Source of the DNA: Paraspadella gotoi
Lineage: Eukaryota; Chaetognatha
Reading direction: 5' to 3'
Length of the DNA stretch: 64,000 nucleotides
Assembly (NCBI GenBank): GCA_051294375.1
Contig: CM119269.1
Span: 6,309,919 to 6,373,918 of the forward strand
The notes beneath the pieces were generated by a model. The model saw nothing but the letters and a program-made list of their open reading frames with translations. It was not told the DNA's origin and ran no database searches. Of the stretch, positions 54,006 through 64,000 are shown piece after piece; within the stretch, counting starts at the first letter, position 1; every line of letters starts with the position of its first letter. Both the position numbers and the translations under genes were made by a program.

Positions 54006-55944
54006 ATGACTCAAACGTCCAACATTAAGAACGAGCAGGAGGAGAAAAAACGGGAGAAAAAGAGTCGGACGGACTTTCCTTCAAAGGTGAGAGTCGGACT
54101 CTGTTGCCTCTATAATTTCTCCGCATCCGCCCTGTGTACACTTTCATCTTTCCTTGCCAGGTCGTGGTGCGCCATCTCCCTCCCGCCATGACCGAAGAGA
54201 TGTTTTTCGAGGCCGCGCCGAACCTTCCTCCTCACGATTATTTTTGTTTCGTTAAGGCCGACCCAAAGCTTAAACCCTTCGCTTTTGGCAGGTTCGTAAT
54301 TCTTAAATAAAAAAAATATTTATATACTACATATTATATAATTATTATGAAAATAACCGTGCTAGCTGAAAAAAAGTTTGAACCTCCTTTAATTTTTCCC
54401 GCCAGAGCTTACATCAACTTCCTGGATCGAGAGGGCGTCATCGAATTCTCGAAATCCTTTAATCAGTTATCGCTGACCGACGCCGCCGGAAACGAGTCCA
54501 GCGTCATTGTCGAGTTTGCACCGTTTCAAAAGACGCCCCGCCCCAAGGTGCGAAAGCGTGACGCCAAGATCGACACCATCGAAGACGATCCCGACTTTAT
54601 CAAGGTTGATCGGGCTGACCTATTTGGCCCCCAGTTCTCTATGAATTATAAATTTATTCACTAAATTAATATTTATTCTACTCTCCCGCCGGTTGTCCTC
54701 AGTTCCAACAGCAGATCGAGCAGCCAGACGATTCCGCCACGGGACCCACGACGACGGATCAGATGCTGGAGGAGATCGAGGCGGCGGCGAAGATGCGCGT
54801 CACCGCCTCCAAGACGACCACGCCGCTCATCGACTTTCTCAAGCAGAAGAAGGAAGAGCGAAAGTCGGCCAATGAGAGGCTGAGAATAAAGGAGGCGGAC
54901 AGGAGGCGGAGAAGGGAGGAGGATGCCAAGAAGAGAAAAGAGAGGGAGAGACAGAGGATCTTGGAAAAGTTGGAGCGGAGGGAGGAGGAGAAGAAGAGGA
55001 GAGTCCTAGCGAAACTCGCCAGGGAGAAAGAGCGAAAGAGGGGAGCGGCGGCGGGGACGGTGACGGAGGGAAAGGAGCGACAGGAGCCGCGTTCGAGAGA
55101 GGCGGAAGTGGAGGAGAGGAACGAATACCGAAGAGAGGAAAGGAGCGAGACTAAAGGATCGAGGGAGGAAGGAAAAGCGAGGGGCGGCGGAAAGAGGGAG
55201 AGGGAGTTTGAGGATAGGGAGGAGAGGAAGAAGGGGAGAGAAAAGGAGGGATATCGCGGAGGAAAAAAAGGATCTACATCCGCCAGACAGGAAAGGGACA
55301 ATCGCGATTTCAAGCAGGAAAAGTCGGACAAATACGGTTCTTCGAAAGGCGGCAGGGCGGACGGGAGACGGGAGCGGCGCCAAGAAATGGGGCGTGGCGA
55401 TGGCCGAGATCATAATCGAGCCGAAGAGCCTCCTGTAAGAGAAGAAGTCAGTGACAAAGAATCTCTCGCTAACGAAGGTCGACGACGAAAGGACAGAGGA
55501 GCTACTCTCGAAGAATTGGAAGGAGTCGCCGCCTCCGCTGCTACCGGCGCCGCTGCCGTCAAACCGGAGGAAATGAAACCTTCCAAGGGAGGCAAGTTTT
55601 CCTATCGAAACCAGAGGTCTCTCAGGATGAAAGCGGATCTGGAGCGCGCCAACGAAAGCGACGGCGTCTCTGACTCTCCGCGCAGCCCTGTCGAAGAACG
55701 CGCCGGCGACGGCGATCGTTTAAGGATGGAGATGCAGGAAACTCCGACTCAGCGAGAAGATGAAGCTCCCGACGAAACGCGTCGATCCGGGCGAAGGGTC
55801 CGGCCCGAACGCGCCATCTATCAACCCGGCGCTCTTCGTGGTCGTAAGGGGAAAGAGGACGAGGCTGCGAAGGGTCGAAGGTCCCCGGATCATGTGCCTG
55901 GCGTCACGAGGGGCACCGGCGCAGACAAGGAGTCCAGTGTTTGA
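54006..55944 (+). CDS. UPF3B: Nonsense-mediated decay regulator UPF3
   Basis: Exons 54006-54086, 54161-54291, 54406-54604 and 54703-55944 give 550 residues (human UPF3B 483). UPF3 links exon junction complexes to UPF2 and UPF1 in mRNA surveillance. The RRM-like domain starts VVVRHLPPAMTEEMFF, contains HDYFCFVKADP, AYINFLDREGV and VEFAPFQKTPRPKVRKRD, followed by IDTIEDDPDFIKF. Then come LLEEIEA-like QMLEEIEAAAKM and TTTPLIDFLKQKKEERK. A long Arg/Glu/Lys helix occupies the middle. Near the C-terminus RPERAIYQPGALRGR corresponds to the exon-junction binding motif (RPAMQLYQPGARSR in human UPF3B), so the EJC link appears intact. One gene here stands for vertebrate UPF3A/UPF3B. Confidence 0.95.
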
Positions 55945-56300
55945 TGGACTCTCCCTTTTGCGGCGAAGAATTTGTTGGACCCGCGAATACCCGAAATTTC
56001 TTTCAAGTCATTACATATAGCTTATTTAGAATGTATTAACCCTATATTATTATGCTATATAATGAATGTTATCCCTTCGATTAACCTGCTTGTTTTTGTT
56101 ACGGCTGATTTTGCCTACCGTTTATTTAATAAAAAAATTCGAATTTGACTGTGGAATTGTGTATTTTGATTATTAATATACTGTAGTTGTGCGATTTAGA
56201 CAAATAGGTGATAAATACAGTGTAATATAACTATTGAATAATATAAATAGCTCGTTATTTTTACCTTTTAGTTTTAATCCATCGCCGAAATTTTGAGAAA
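55945..56300 (+). other. Spacer downstream of UPF3
   Basis: AT-rich with an AATAAA near 56128. A TTTTTACCTTTTAG acceptor-like site ends at 56271, 29 bases before the next ATG. Confidence 0.5.
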
Positions 56301-58801
56301 ATGAATTGTAAAGCGGGACGTCGAAGATTCGTTCAGTCTAGTCAGCAGGTCGGTCATCTAATCTTTAGCTCCGTACAAAACTTATTTTTTAGGGAATAGT
56401 ATATGCAAATTGGAAGATATTTTTACCGAATTATTCAATATTTATGCATACTATGGTCGCGACCTTCCGTCTCAGTTCTCGCTTTTCACTTGGCCGAGCG
56501 ACGTGCGACTCAACGATGTTCAATGGAAAAACCGTCCAGGAAACTGTGTCACGTCCGGCGATGTCCGTTTGAAAGATGACGACGGTCCCGGAACTCGGGT
56601 CGACAGTCTCGATGTCCCATTTGAAAGAAAAGTAGGGAACAGCGCTCCCGTCGATAGCCCATTTAAAAACCTGGCGAAGTACCGAGTCCATAACGTTCGT
56701 TCGACGCACAAACCTGTAAAGCCAATTCGAGAAGTTGTCGTGTTGAAGGTTCCCGTCATCCGAAAGAATGCAGACATTTCTAGGTTTGCGCTAACATTGA
56801 GCATTATATATATGCATGTTCCATAGATATTATTTATATGTAGTCGCATTTAGCTGATTATTTTGAACAGTAAAAAATTAATGGACGTTTTACCGCCACC
56901 TGGCGTCTCAAAGAATGATTCAGTTTCCCGCCAAAGGCAGTTTTATTGGCAAATGATCCCCGCATCAGAACAGTCAGGTTTTATATACATATCTTGATTC
57001 TTTTCTATCGCTATTTTGGTTGGGTAGTGCGGGGTAATTCGGAACACTTTTGGAAGTAATAACTTTTTTGTTTTTAGTCAATTTTTAAAAAAAAATTTCT
57101 GGTCATATATTTGAGAAAGTGTCCCCGCTACAGGTTGATGCAGTCGTTTTTTATCTTGAACATTGAAGTGTTCTGGGGCAATTCGGAACACATAATATAT
57201 TATGTATAATTTTTTATAATATTTCAGAAAATAATAACTAAAACACTATTATTTAGAGCATAAAGCCTTTTAATAATGTTATATGTTTAAAAAATTTTAA
57301 ATCTCAGATTCTTATGTGGATAAAAAGATATTTAATATGAAATTGGTACAACCAATATAAAAATTATCCATTCATTTAATAAATAAATTTTGGTACAACC
57401 ATATAAAAATTATCCATTCATTTAATAAATAAATTTTGGTACAACCAATATAAAAATTATCCATTCATTTAATAAATAAATTTTATTCTCACTTATAGAT
57501 AATATAGATATGTAGTCGGGCATTTCCTTAGTTCACCCCGCCTATAAGCATGACACCTTCAGTTGTGACCCGGTGGCTCATTGAGTAAAGACATCAGCTC
57601 TTGGTACCGGGTTCAAACCTAACCTGGTAAACCGCCTTGAGGGCCTGGAAAACCCTCAAGCCTGCTTCCAAGCCCAGGACCCATTCTATGGCTGCTGAGG
57701 GGGCATAGAAGTTACGGATAGTAATCTTCAGCCCACTAAGCGCCTTATCCACAGATACAAATTTGTATACATTTTTTTAATTTTTAGTATTTTTGACAAA
57801 TTTTCTTCAATTCCTGTATTTCGTTCCCATCTTTCTTTTCAATTCATATTGGTTTTTGGCCATTTTTTATTTCCAAGGTTATTTTTTCTTATATTTTTAT
57901 ATCATTTTTAAAATATTATTTCCTATTCCAAATATTTTTATTCACATTATTTTTATATTAATTTCATCTTAATTTTGTCTCAAAATTTAACGCCTAAATA
58001 AGGTTAAAAAATTAGTTTATTCTAAACTTTTGTATCCTTTTATTGTTAAAAATAGATTAAATATTAATTAAAAATAAAATTAATAGTATAACAATTTTTT
58101 CCGCATAATTATTTAACTAATTGTTACTATTATTGAGTAAATTATTACTAACGCGTTATAAAAAGTATGAGGTAACACAGAATAATTACTTTACAGAATA
58201 CAGGTGTTCCGTTTATCCGAAATTTAATTGTCGCTCTATATTATTTTAAAAAAATAATTCAGTTAGTTTTTGGAAATAATCTATACAATAACTAAAAATC
58301 TCGTCAATCAGATATCAATATTTAAGTCATATTACGTCATAATATGAGGCTTGTAAACTGTAAAGTACTACTCAAAGACGAAATTTGACTAGCAACTTTG
58401 AAATTTCTGCTAAAGCTGCTGCAGTAGCAGCCGAATGCTGTAACTTTAAAGTTTAATAATGGAAAGTCAAGTTGGTTAAATATTTAAAGCACCAAAAAAA
58501 ATTATGAAATATCTGTACACAATTGCTTTATATGTCAGGGTTCCGAATTACCCCGCACTCCCCTATGTATTTGTTAAAGCGTTTGAACCTTGGTCGTCCT
58601 TTATATTTTTCAGCGTCCAGTTGCGATTACCTTGAGTTCGACGGCCACGTGGCATATCTTCGTGACCACGCCCACCGTTTGTCCGCTCGCAAAGCGGAAT
58701 TCACTCGCCCTGGTCCAGCATTGTTCGTCTTGGACTTCGAAGACGCGCCCGATGATAAGACTCATTATCGCAAACTCGACTTGGGTCACGGTTATTTGTG
58801 A
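56301..58801 (+). CDS. Uncharacterised four-exon gene
   Basis: Exons 56301-56352, 56393-56783, 56871-56977 and 58614-58801 join in phase to 245 residues. I do not recognise the protein. Exon 2 gives a 130-codon open frame with LEDIFTELFNIYAYYGRD, WPSDVRLNDVQWKNRPG and PVKPIREVVVLKVPVIRK; exon 3 has MDVLPPPGVSKNDSVSRQ; exon 4 has SCDYLEFDGHVAYLRDHAH and LFVLDFEDAPDDKTHYRKL. No signal peptide, membrane segment or repeat is evident, so it is probably intracellular. Support is the three successive phase matches and coding-like composition. The first exon and its donor (GTCATC) are the weakest part. The third intron is 1.6 kb and consists largely of an inverted-repeat element. Confidence 0.55.
57343..57484 (+). 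repeat. Three tandem copies of a ~47-bp motif
   Basis: The unit starting TTGGTACAACCAATATAAAA and ending CATTTAATAAATAAATTT occurs three times head to tail; the middle copy lacks two bases. Single diverged copies are at 13885, 23227 and 28212. Confidence 0.85.
57562..57740 (+). mobile_element. tRNA-like SINE nested in the inverted-repeat element
   Basis: CGGTGGCTCATTGAGTAAAG is a box A-like sequence, and TACCGGGTTCAAACCTAACC about 35 bases later is a good box B. A GC-rich body with CCTTGAGGGCCTGGAAAACC follows. It differs from the 47-kb SINE family outside the promoter boxes. It is nested in the element at 57028-58557. Confidence 0.55.
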
Positions 58802-59300
58802 AACTTATATGGCCAAAAGATGACTTAAGACTTAAGTTAAGTCGAGAGGGATTTTGTCCCCGCGTTTTTTTGTGATTCGACACGCGTCTTCTCATTAACT
58901 GATTATGGTTTCATAGCGTTAGGCGAGTAAAACTTTTGCTTTCTTTCTTTATACGATTTCAATTAAGTAATTACGATCACACTTGTATTACTTTTTGTAT
59001 TTGTTTTTTTTCCTTTATTACTTTCCCTCAATATCATGAGTGTTTTGTTTACGATTTTATCATGTCGATATTCCTTATATTACATTTCTCTTATTGTTTT
59101 GCCGAAGAATTCGAGTCTTTTGTTTGTGAATGATTTTTATGTTTTGAAGAAACCTTCAATTACTTGATTTTGTAATTACGATTTTGGTATTTTATTAAAT
59201 TTTCCCTCAAGTTGCATGGAGTCTTTTGTTTATTAACGGTCTTCTCCGCTATTCCTTTTGATTTCTTTTCTTATTAAGATTTGCGTTAACATTTGTTGAC
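58802..59300 (+). other. Spacer upstream of the C18orf63 homologue
   Basis: AT-rich with no gene seen. TTTCTTTTCTTATTAAG ending at 59278 is an acceptor-like site 22 bases before the ATG. Confidence 0.5.
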
Positions 59301-61848
59301 ATGTGGTCGCAAACGACGATTACGAGCTCCGACTATAGTGTCGTCTCCGCTTCTTTTCCCGCCGTTTCCTCGCTTGCCCACATCCGACTGACCTTCAGCT
59401 CTCGAGACCTGCCCCTCGCTGCCGACGTACGGTCCAGGGTCGTCTTGACGACGCGTCAGCTCATCTTCACGGAGGCAGATCTGTTAGCGGCGCCCGAGAT
59501 CAGCGGCGGAGACGAGGAACCGAGGTGATTTACCATCGCGTTCCCACACTCATCGCTATTATTAATTGCACGATGTTACTCCCACCCTCTCCCCCTAATT
59601 CTCTCAAGTATTTCCATTGTTTTGCCGCGCGCCGCCGACGCCGCCGCGGATTCTCCGCTCCTTCTTCGCCTGCGGAAACTTGGTCTCCGTAGTTCCCCCG
59701 CCACTGAATGCGCTCTCGCAGTTTTTCGGGTAATCTGTTCAAACCGGCTGGCTCTATACATTCTTCCCACGACCTTCAGATCATCCCGATCACGCTCGTT
59801 CTTTCCAAGGAATGCCTGTCTTATACTTTAACGGCGCGATTGGCGCCCCAGTGGAACCGCGTCGGCGCCTTCCTGGTGCAGGGACGAGACTTTCTCACCT
59901 CCGGTGCTAAGTTGGGCGCCGTGCAGGCCCGTTTCGTCGCCGGCGAGAATCAACTCACGATCGCGTTGAGAGCCAATCGGGTCAGATTGATTCCTATCAA
60001 GTTGAAAGGTGCGAGAAGGAATAAATTTAAAAGTAGAGAAGCCGGCATGGATGGTGGATGAGTTAGTTGTAAGTTCTTAGTTAATTAATTATAAGGCCGC
60101 TTTTAGGCCGCTAGAAAGTAGCTTTTATTCTATATTCAAATACATCAATGATCTATTGTTTTTACTTTCGACGACAGTCGTCGCGGGCGAATGATTGGGG
60201 AGTAAGTTAAAAACAAAAGATTTGCTCGCAACCTGTACGTAATCGTTGTACTAAGAACGTGATTGTTTACTTATTATATGAATCGACCAATAGATTTGGG
60301 CGTGGCTCCAGAAGAGGCGGATTCCTGCCGTCTTACCCAATCGAGTAGAGGGATCCAGGATCAAGCTGGAGAAGAGACGTCTCGCCGCGCCGTCGTCGAC
60401 GCTCACTGTCACGTCCTTCCGACGATGGGCAAAGGACGGATAGTGGCCGTGTCCAAGCGGGTTCCTTTATCTGGCGGAAATGATCAGTTCTCAACCTACC
60501 GGTGGTTTTGTGTTTTTTCTTTGGGCGTGAGAGAAAAAAAATTAGAAGAAAGGTTTGACGAAGAAGTTTATTCGTCTTGGCAGAGATTTGAAACGATACT
60601 GGAAAAACTCTTACGGTTATCGTTTGCCGGATGACGAAGACAACGACCAACTCTTCTTTTTTCGCGTGCGATTTTGGAATTTTCCTGGAGAATTTACTTA
60701 TCCCAGGTGTGACGGTGGACGGTTAACTCGTCTTGGTGTTTTGTACGAAACTTTGATTCATTGGGTTTCAACTTTAGCGTTTGTGTTCGTCAATCGATCG
60801 TCGAATTCGTCAGGGAAGACCCAGCTCCAATCATTAGCGATTTTCTACATGATCTCAAGGTGACATTTAATACTCAAAAGATTATTTATAGATAAGTAAT
60901 TTCAATTCTATTTCAGATTTATAATTACTACGTAGATCTTTTTCCTTCATCACCCGATTCTCGCAGACGAAAGTTGCGACTGTCTGCGGCCATGTTCTGG
61001 ACATTTCTCCTCAAATAAGTTATCCAAGCGTTCGTCTAGAGGCGGCCGGCGAAACGGACTCTTTTATATCTAATATCACATCGACGCCACCCGCTCCGAA
61101 AAAAAACCTCAAAACTGTCTATCCTTCCTCTACGTCCGTTTTGTCCTCGGGATCCGTCGAGACCGACTCCGCATGCCACGCCTCCCGCCAGAATTATTCA
61201 ACCCCGAAGAAGATCGTCCCGATCTTTAAGCCACGCATCGGTTTCGCTCGGTCTACATCGAAAATTTCGCCCTTCCTGAAGTCGGCCTCGCCGCCCCCAA
61301 AAGTCATTCCTTCATTTACGCGCCGAATCGAAGCCATTAATTTACCTACCAACAAAGCTGATAACGTCGAAAAGTCAGGCGAGTCGAGATCAGATCAATC
61401 AGCGGCCGTCCCGATGAAACTTTCCTTTGCGCCAAAGCGTCCGCCCGCGTCTTCGTCTCTTGCGAATTCCGGACCCAAAGCGAAACCTTCGTTCGCGTCC
61501 AAAGTTTTTCCTCTCTCACCAAATGGTTGTCATTCGACGGGAAAAGTCGCTCGTCCTCCTTCGTCAAATCCCCCGAAAAACTGGCCCCCGTCCAAAACTG
61601 CTCCGGGCCTCGGTGGGGAGCCGCAGCCGCCCGCCAAGAAGCCGCGCGCCAAGCCCCGCCCACAAGAGGGCGTCGATGTGGCGGCGTTGGCGGCCGCTGG
61701 CGGTACGATGAGCGGAGTGACCGTAGCGACGTTGGCGGCGTGGCTCTCCTCGCGTGGAGTCACTTGCAAAGCCAAGGATAAAAAACCAGACCTTATTAGA
61801 AAAATTTATACGGTTTTGGGAATCCCTGTTATAGAACGAGAGGGATAA
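59301..61848 (+). CDS. C18orf63: C18orf63 homologue (DUF4708) with a C-terminal SAP-like motif
   Basis: Exons 59301-59524, 59609-59729, 59780-60008, 60294-60501, 60584-60706, 60778-60859 and 60967-61848 join in phase to 507 residues (human 685). The conserved N-terminal half shows ECLSYTLTARLAPQWNRVGAF followed by LVQGRDFLTSG, matching human [20 protein letters not shown] and LIQGRDFLSQ. HVLPTMGKGRIV and YWKNSYGYRLPDDED match VLPSMKMGQII and HWDALYGYKLPDD; FTYPR and VCVRQSIVEFV follow in order. TPKKIVPIFKPRIG parallels TPKFVPVFKNRL. The C-terminal ATLAAWLSSRGVTCKAKDKK plus PDLIRKIYTVLG has the spacing of a SAP helix-extended-helix DNA-binding motif. Function in any animal is little known; human expression is testis-biased. 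Confidence 0.85.
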
Positions 61849-62141
61849 AAGTATTAGTCTAATTTTGTTTTCTTCGCGTTTTGTTTCCAATCATTTTTAG
61901 CTCTACGTCTCCCACTTAGTGGGTTTCTTAGTTTTAATTTAGTTTTTTTTATTTAACTCGCTCATATTTTTATCCAGATTAGTCGGTGATTGTCGAACCA
62001 TTTGCTTTCCTGAATGATAAAAGAAAGAACATTAGAACATATGACTGATTGTGACTCTTGTCTCCGTCATTTTTCTCTCGGAAATAATATGGCCATTACG
62101 TGTTTTTATACTTCCTCCTTTTTCCGTCGAACGATCCCGTG

Positions 62142-64000
62142 ATGACATCTCCTGCCCCCGTCCCCTCCAATGCCGAGGCGATGGAGAAGCTGTTTGAGGA
62201 GGCGAAGAAAAACGTGAGGTCGCTTCTCATTTCCACACAGGATGGACTCTCGACGATGGATATTCTCAGAGATTATTCTAACTTCGTCAACAAGCCTCTG
62301 CCTTATGCGTAAGTAGTATGTAGGTGAGGTAAACACTACGATAAATTAGAGTAGGATTTGATGGCAAGATTAGGTAATTTTCTCTTTTATTAGAGAGTTG
62401 GGTCATTACTCGGTGGAATCATTGCTGATGAACATGCCGGACGTTTGTTACCCTATCGGCGGCTACGGTCATTTCGTTCACTGGGTGGCGGTCGCCGACT
62501 CTTCCACCGCCCACATCCAGAAACTGGTTCAATGCCAGCGCGGAACAAAGAGAAAGGAACACGCCCCCCGGTTCCGAATGCCGGATACTATAAAGGGTTA
62601 GTCTAACCTTGGGTGAAGTTTCAAGTGGAGGGGGCTGCGAATGTGGCAGGGGGGAAGGAAAGGCTTATAGAATATCAATTTTGATTTAATGTTCTAGGAA
62701 ATTACATCCGGGAAACCGGGCAGGGCCTCGGGGCGGCCGCTCCTCTTCGTGGCAGAGATAACGATGCCCGACGAAGGCCCAATCGCTCTCCCATGCCGTT
62801 CTCCAACCGGCGCGGTCCTCCGCCTAGTTTGGATTTGCCTTTGGAGCAGAGGTGAAGGCGTTTGGTAACTGATAATTGGGTTCAGATTCACAAATCAAGC
62901 CTCTTTCCGTCTTTCCTACCCTTAGCGGTCATCAGTCCATTCCGCGCGCGCTCTCTGGGCGCGACGGGACGCTTAGCAAACAGTCGTCGGTAACTGCGCG
63001 CGCCGATCCACGTTGGTTTCGCAGCGATTCCGCTTCCGGCGGGGCGCCCACACCGACTTCCTCGTCGGTCAAAGTTGCAAACGGGTCGCGACCGCCCTCA
63101 ATCGCCTCGTCGCGATCGAGCGAGTCGGGTACGTCCGTCCCCGTCACCACAACCATCGTCCCCAGCGGCGCAAGAACGGCTGTTGTCACCATTAGTGAGA
63201 AAATCAAATTAATTATCAAATACAATTATCATTGTATGGAAAATAAATTTTGGACAGAATAATTACGTCATTCACGTTATTCTATTCCTCGAAGCTGCCC
63301 CGTCAAAGTGTGTCGAAACGGAGACTATCTCCCTCGTACCAACCCCAGCATCCTCCTCTTCCGTCAACGTCAATTTCGACAAACTCTGGGATGAATTCGT
63401 CCAAGATCGGCCCGTTGCTCCGGCGCCGCTTCAGTCCTCCAGCGCGGCGTCGTCGTCGTCGATGGAACCGTCGCTCGGTCGCGACATTCGCGCGACTTGC
63501 TCTTGGGTTCCGAAGTCAAACTTGGAATCGCGGATTCCGAAAGGAAGCTCGGGGTAATGGGTTGTAACCAGGCTAATTTATTATTAACTCGCTCACAGGC
63601 TGAAGCGCCCCAATTCTCCCATTTCCGTCCTTCAGTCCAAGTCAAATGTTCCGCATCGTCTTCGAGTATCGCGACCTCATCGACGTCCAGTTCAAGGGTC
63701 TCTACATGAAGTTCCCCGACGCGTTTCCGCTCAAAGAGGTCGTCTACGTCGATCCCGAAGACGAATTCAATGGGATTCTCCAGGTCGGGAGATTGGAGGG
63801 TATTAGAGAAAAAAGAGAACGAATGGGAAAGTTGGGTAAGAGAAAAGGAACGAAGGATAAGTTTGATACAAAGTCAAGGATAAAATCTTTGTTTTTCACA
63901 ATTAATGCTTACTTTTGTTCTCTATTTCGGATCAGGCGGTAAATCATCGCATCAGTCGTATGGAGGGAGTTTGGAGTTCTATAGAAGGTCCGATGATGGG
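62142..64000 (+). CDS. LOTUS-domain protein of the TDRD5/TDRD7 family (5' part)
   Basis: Exons 62142-62308, 62394-62596, 62698-62851, 62926-63194, 63295-63553, 63636-63783 and 63936 onward, all phase-consistent; the gene runs off the window. The first LOTUS/OST-HTH domain covers about residues 18-105: NVRSLLISTQDGLSTMDILR, YSNFVNKPLPYAELGHYSVE and the tail SSTAHIQKLVQCQRGTKRK, which fits TDRD7 TARIAQLVARQRSSKRK. An Arg/Pro- and Ser-rich linker follows. Exon 6 (FRIVFEYRDLIDVQFKGLY and AFPLKEVVYVDPED) looks like part of a second LOTUS domain. Tudor domains would lie downstream. TDRD5/7 act in germ granules and the piRNA pathway. Whether it is TDRD5 or TDRD7 cannot be decided here. Confidence 0.85.

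Larger units (their letters stand above)
57028..58557. mobile_element. DNA-transposon-like element with 20-bp terminal inverted repeats
   Basis: AGTGCGGGGTAATTCGGAAC at 57028 is repeated exactly, in inverse orientation, at about 58538-58557 (GTTCCGAATTACCCCGCACT). The ~1.5 kb between them is AT-rich with no long open frame, so the element is non-autonomous. A subterminal GGGGCAATTCGGAACACATA at ~57176 echoes the left end. A SINE and a tandem array are nested inside. It occupies most of intron 3 of the 56301 gene. Confidence 0.75.

Noticed and set aside
54759-55331. Minus-strand open frame (190 codons) in UPF3
   Set aside because: It is the complement of the Arg/Glu/Lys repeat region; Ser/Leu/Phe-only composition is a shadow.

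Overview
The window is nuclear DNA of a compact animal genome. Genes are split by many short introns (often 60-150 bp) with GT..AG borders, and nearly every exon has a strong resemblance to metazoan proteins. GC-rich exons alternate with AT-rich introns and spacers. The gene set (PMVK, FAM174, LRRFIP2, HDAC1/2, POLD3, NUDT9, FAR1, eL36, OXCT1, SNX3, TM9SF1, TM7SF3, N4BP1-like, CLPTM1, UPF3, C18orf63, TDRD5/7) is animal. The gene density and short introns suggest an early-branching invertebrate such as a sponge, but the sequence alone does not fix the phylum. Exon borders given here were built by hand from splice sites, reading phase and remembered family sequences; no alignment was run.

Layout. 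0-19.7 kb: the tail of an unknown gene, then PMVK (mevalonate pathway), a FAM174 membrane protein, LRRFIP2, HDAC1/2, POLD3 (DNA polymerase delta), NUDT9, FAR1 (fatty alcohol and ether lipid synthesis), an uncharacterised protein resembling DUF7918, and ribosomal protein eL36. 19.9-25.8 kb: three tandem paralogues of an unrecognised, strongly basic, probably nucleic-acid-binding family. 27.5-29.5 kb: OXCT1. 30.2-34.2 kb: a gene whose N-terminal exons are related to the first of those paralogues and whose 3' end is an array of five homologous, phase-matched terminal exons, each with its own stop codon. 34.6-50.1 kb: SNX3, TM9SF1, TM7SF3 (with a possible alternative membrane-anchor terminal exon) and an N4BP1/KHNYN-type NYN ribonuclease. 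50.4-64 kb: CLPTM1, UPF3, an unrecognised four-exon gene, a C18orf63 homologue ending in a SAP-like motif, and the start of a LOTUS-domain TDRD5/7 gene that runs off the end.

All 24 genes are on the plus strand, head to tail, with gaps of 26-1650 bp. Several starts have an acceptor-like pyrimidine-tract/AG a few nucleotides upstream, so 5' UTR introns or spliced-leader trans-splicing are worth testing. The genes are otherwise functionally mixed housekeeping genes; the only clear family relations are within the 19.9-34.2 kb stretch.

Introns and spacers carry dispersed repeats: a tRNA-derived SINE family (46.7, 47.2, probably 30.6 kb), a different tRNA-like SINE (57.6 kb), an element with a core of 22-bp tandem repeats seen twice (30.7 and 40.9 kb), an inverted-repeat element bounded by a 20-bp perfect terminal repeat (57.03-58.56 kb), hairpin MITE-like palindromes (14.0 and 48.5 kb), a ~47-bp motif family (13.9, 23.2, 28.2, 57.3 kb) and two copies of a hairpin followed by GAAACATGTCTG (3.4 and 41.1 kb).
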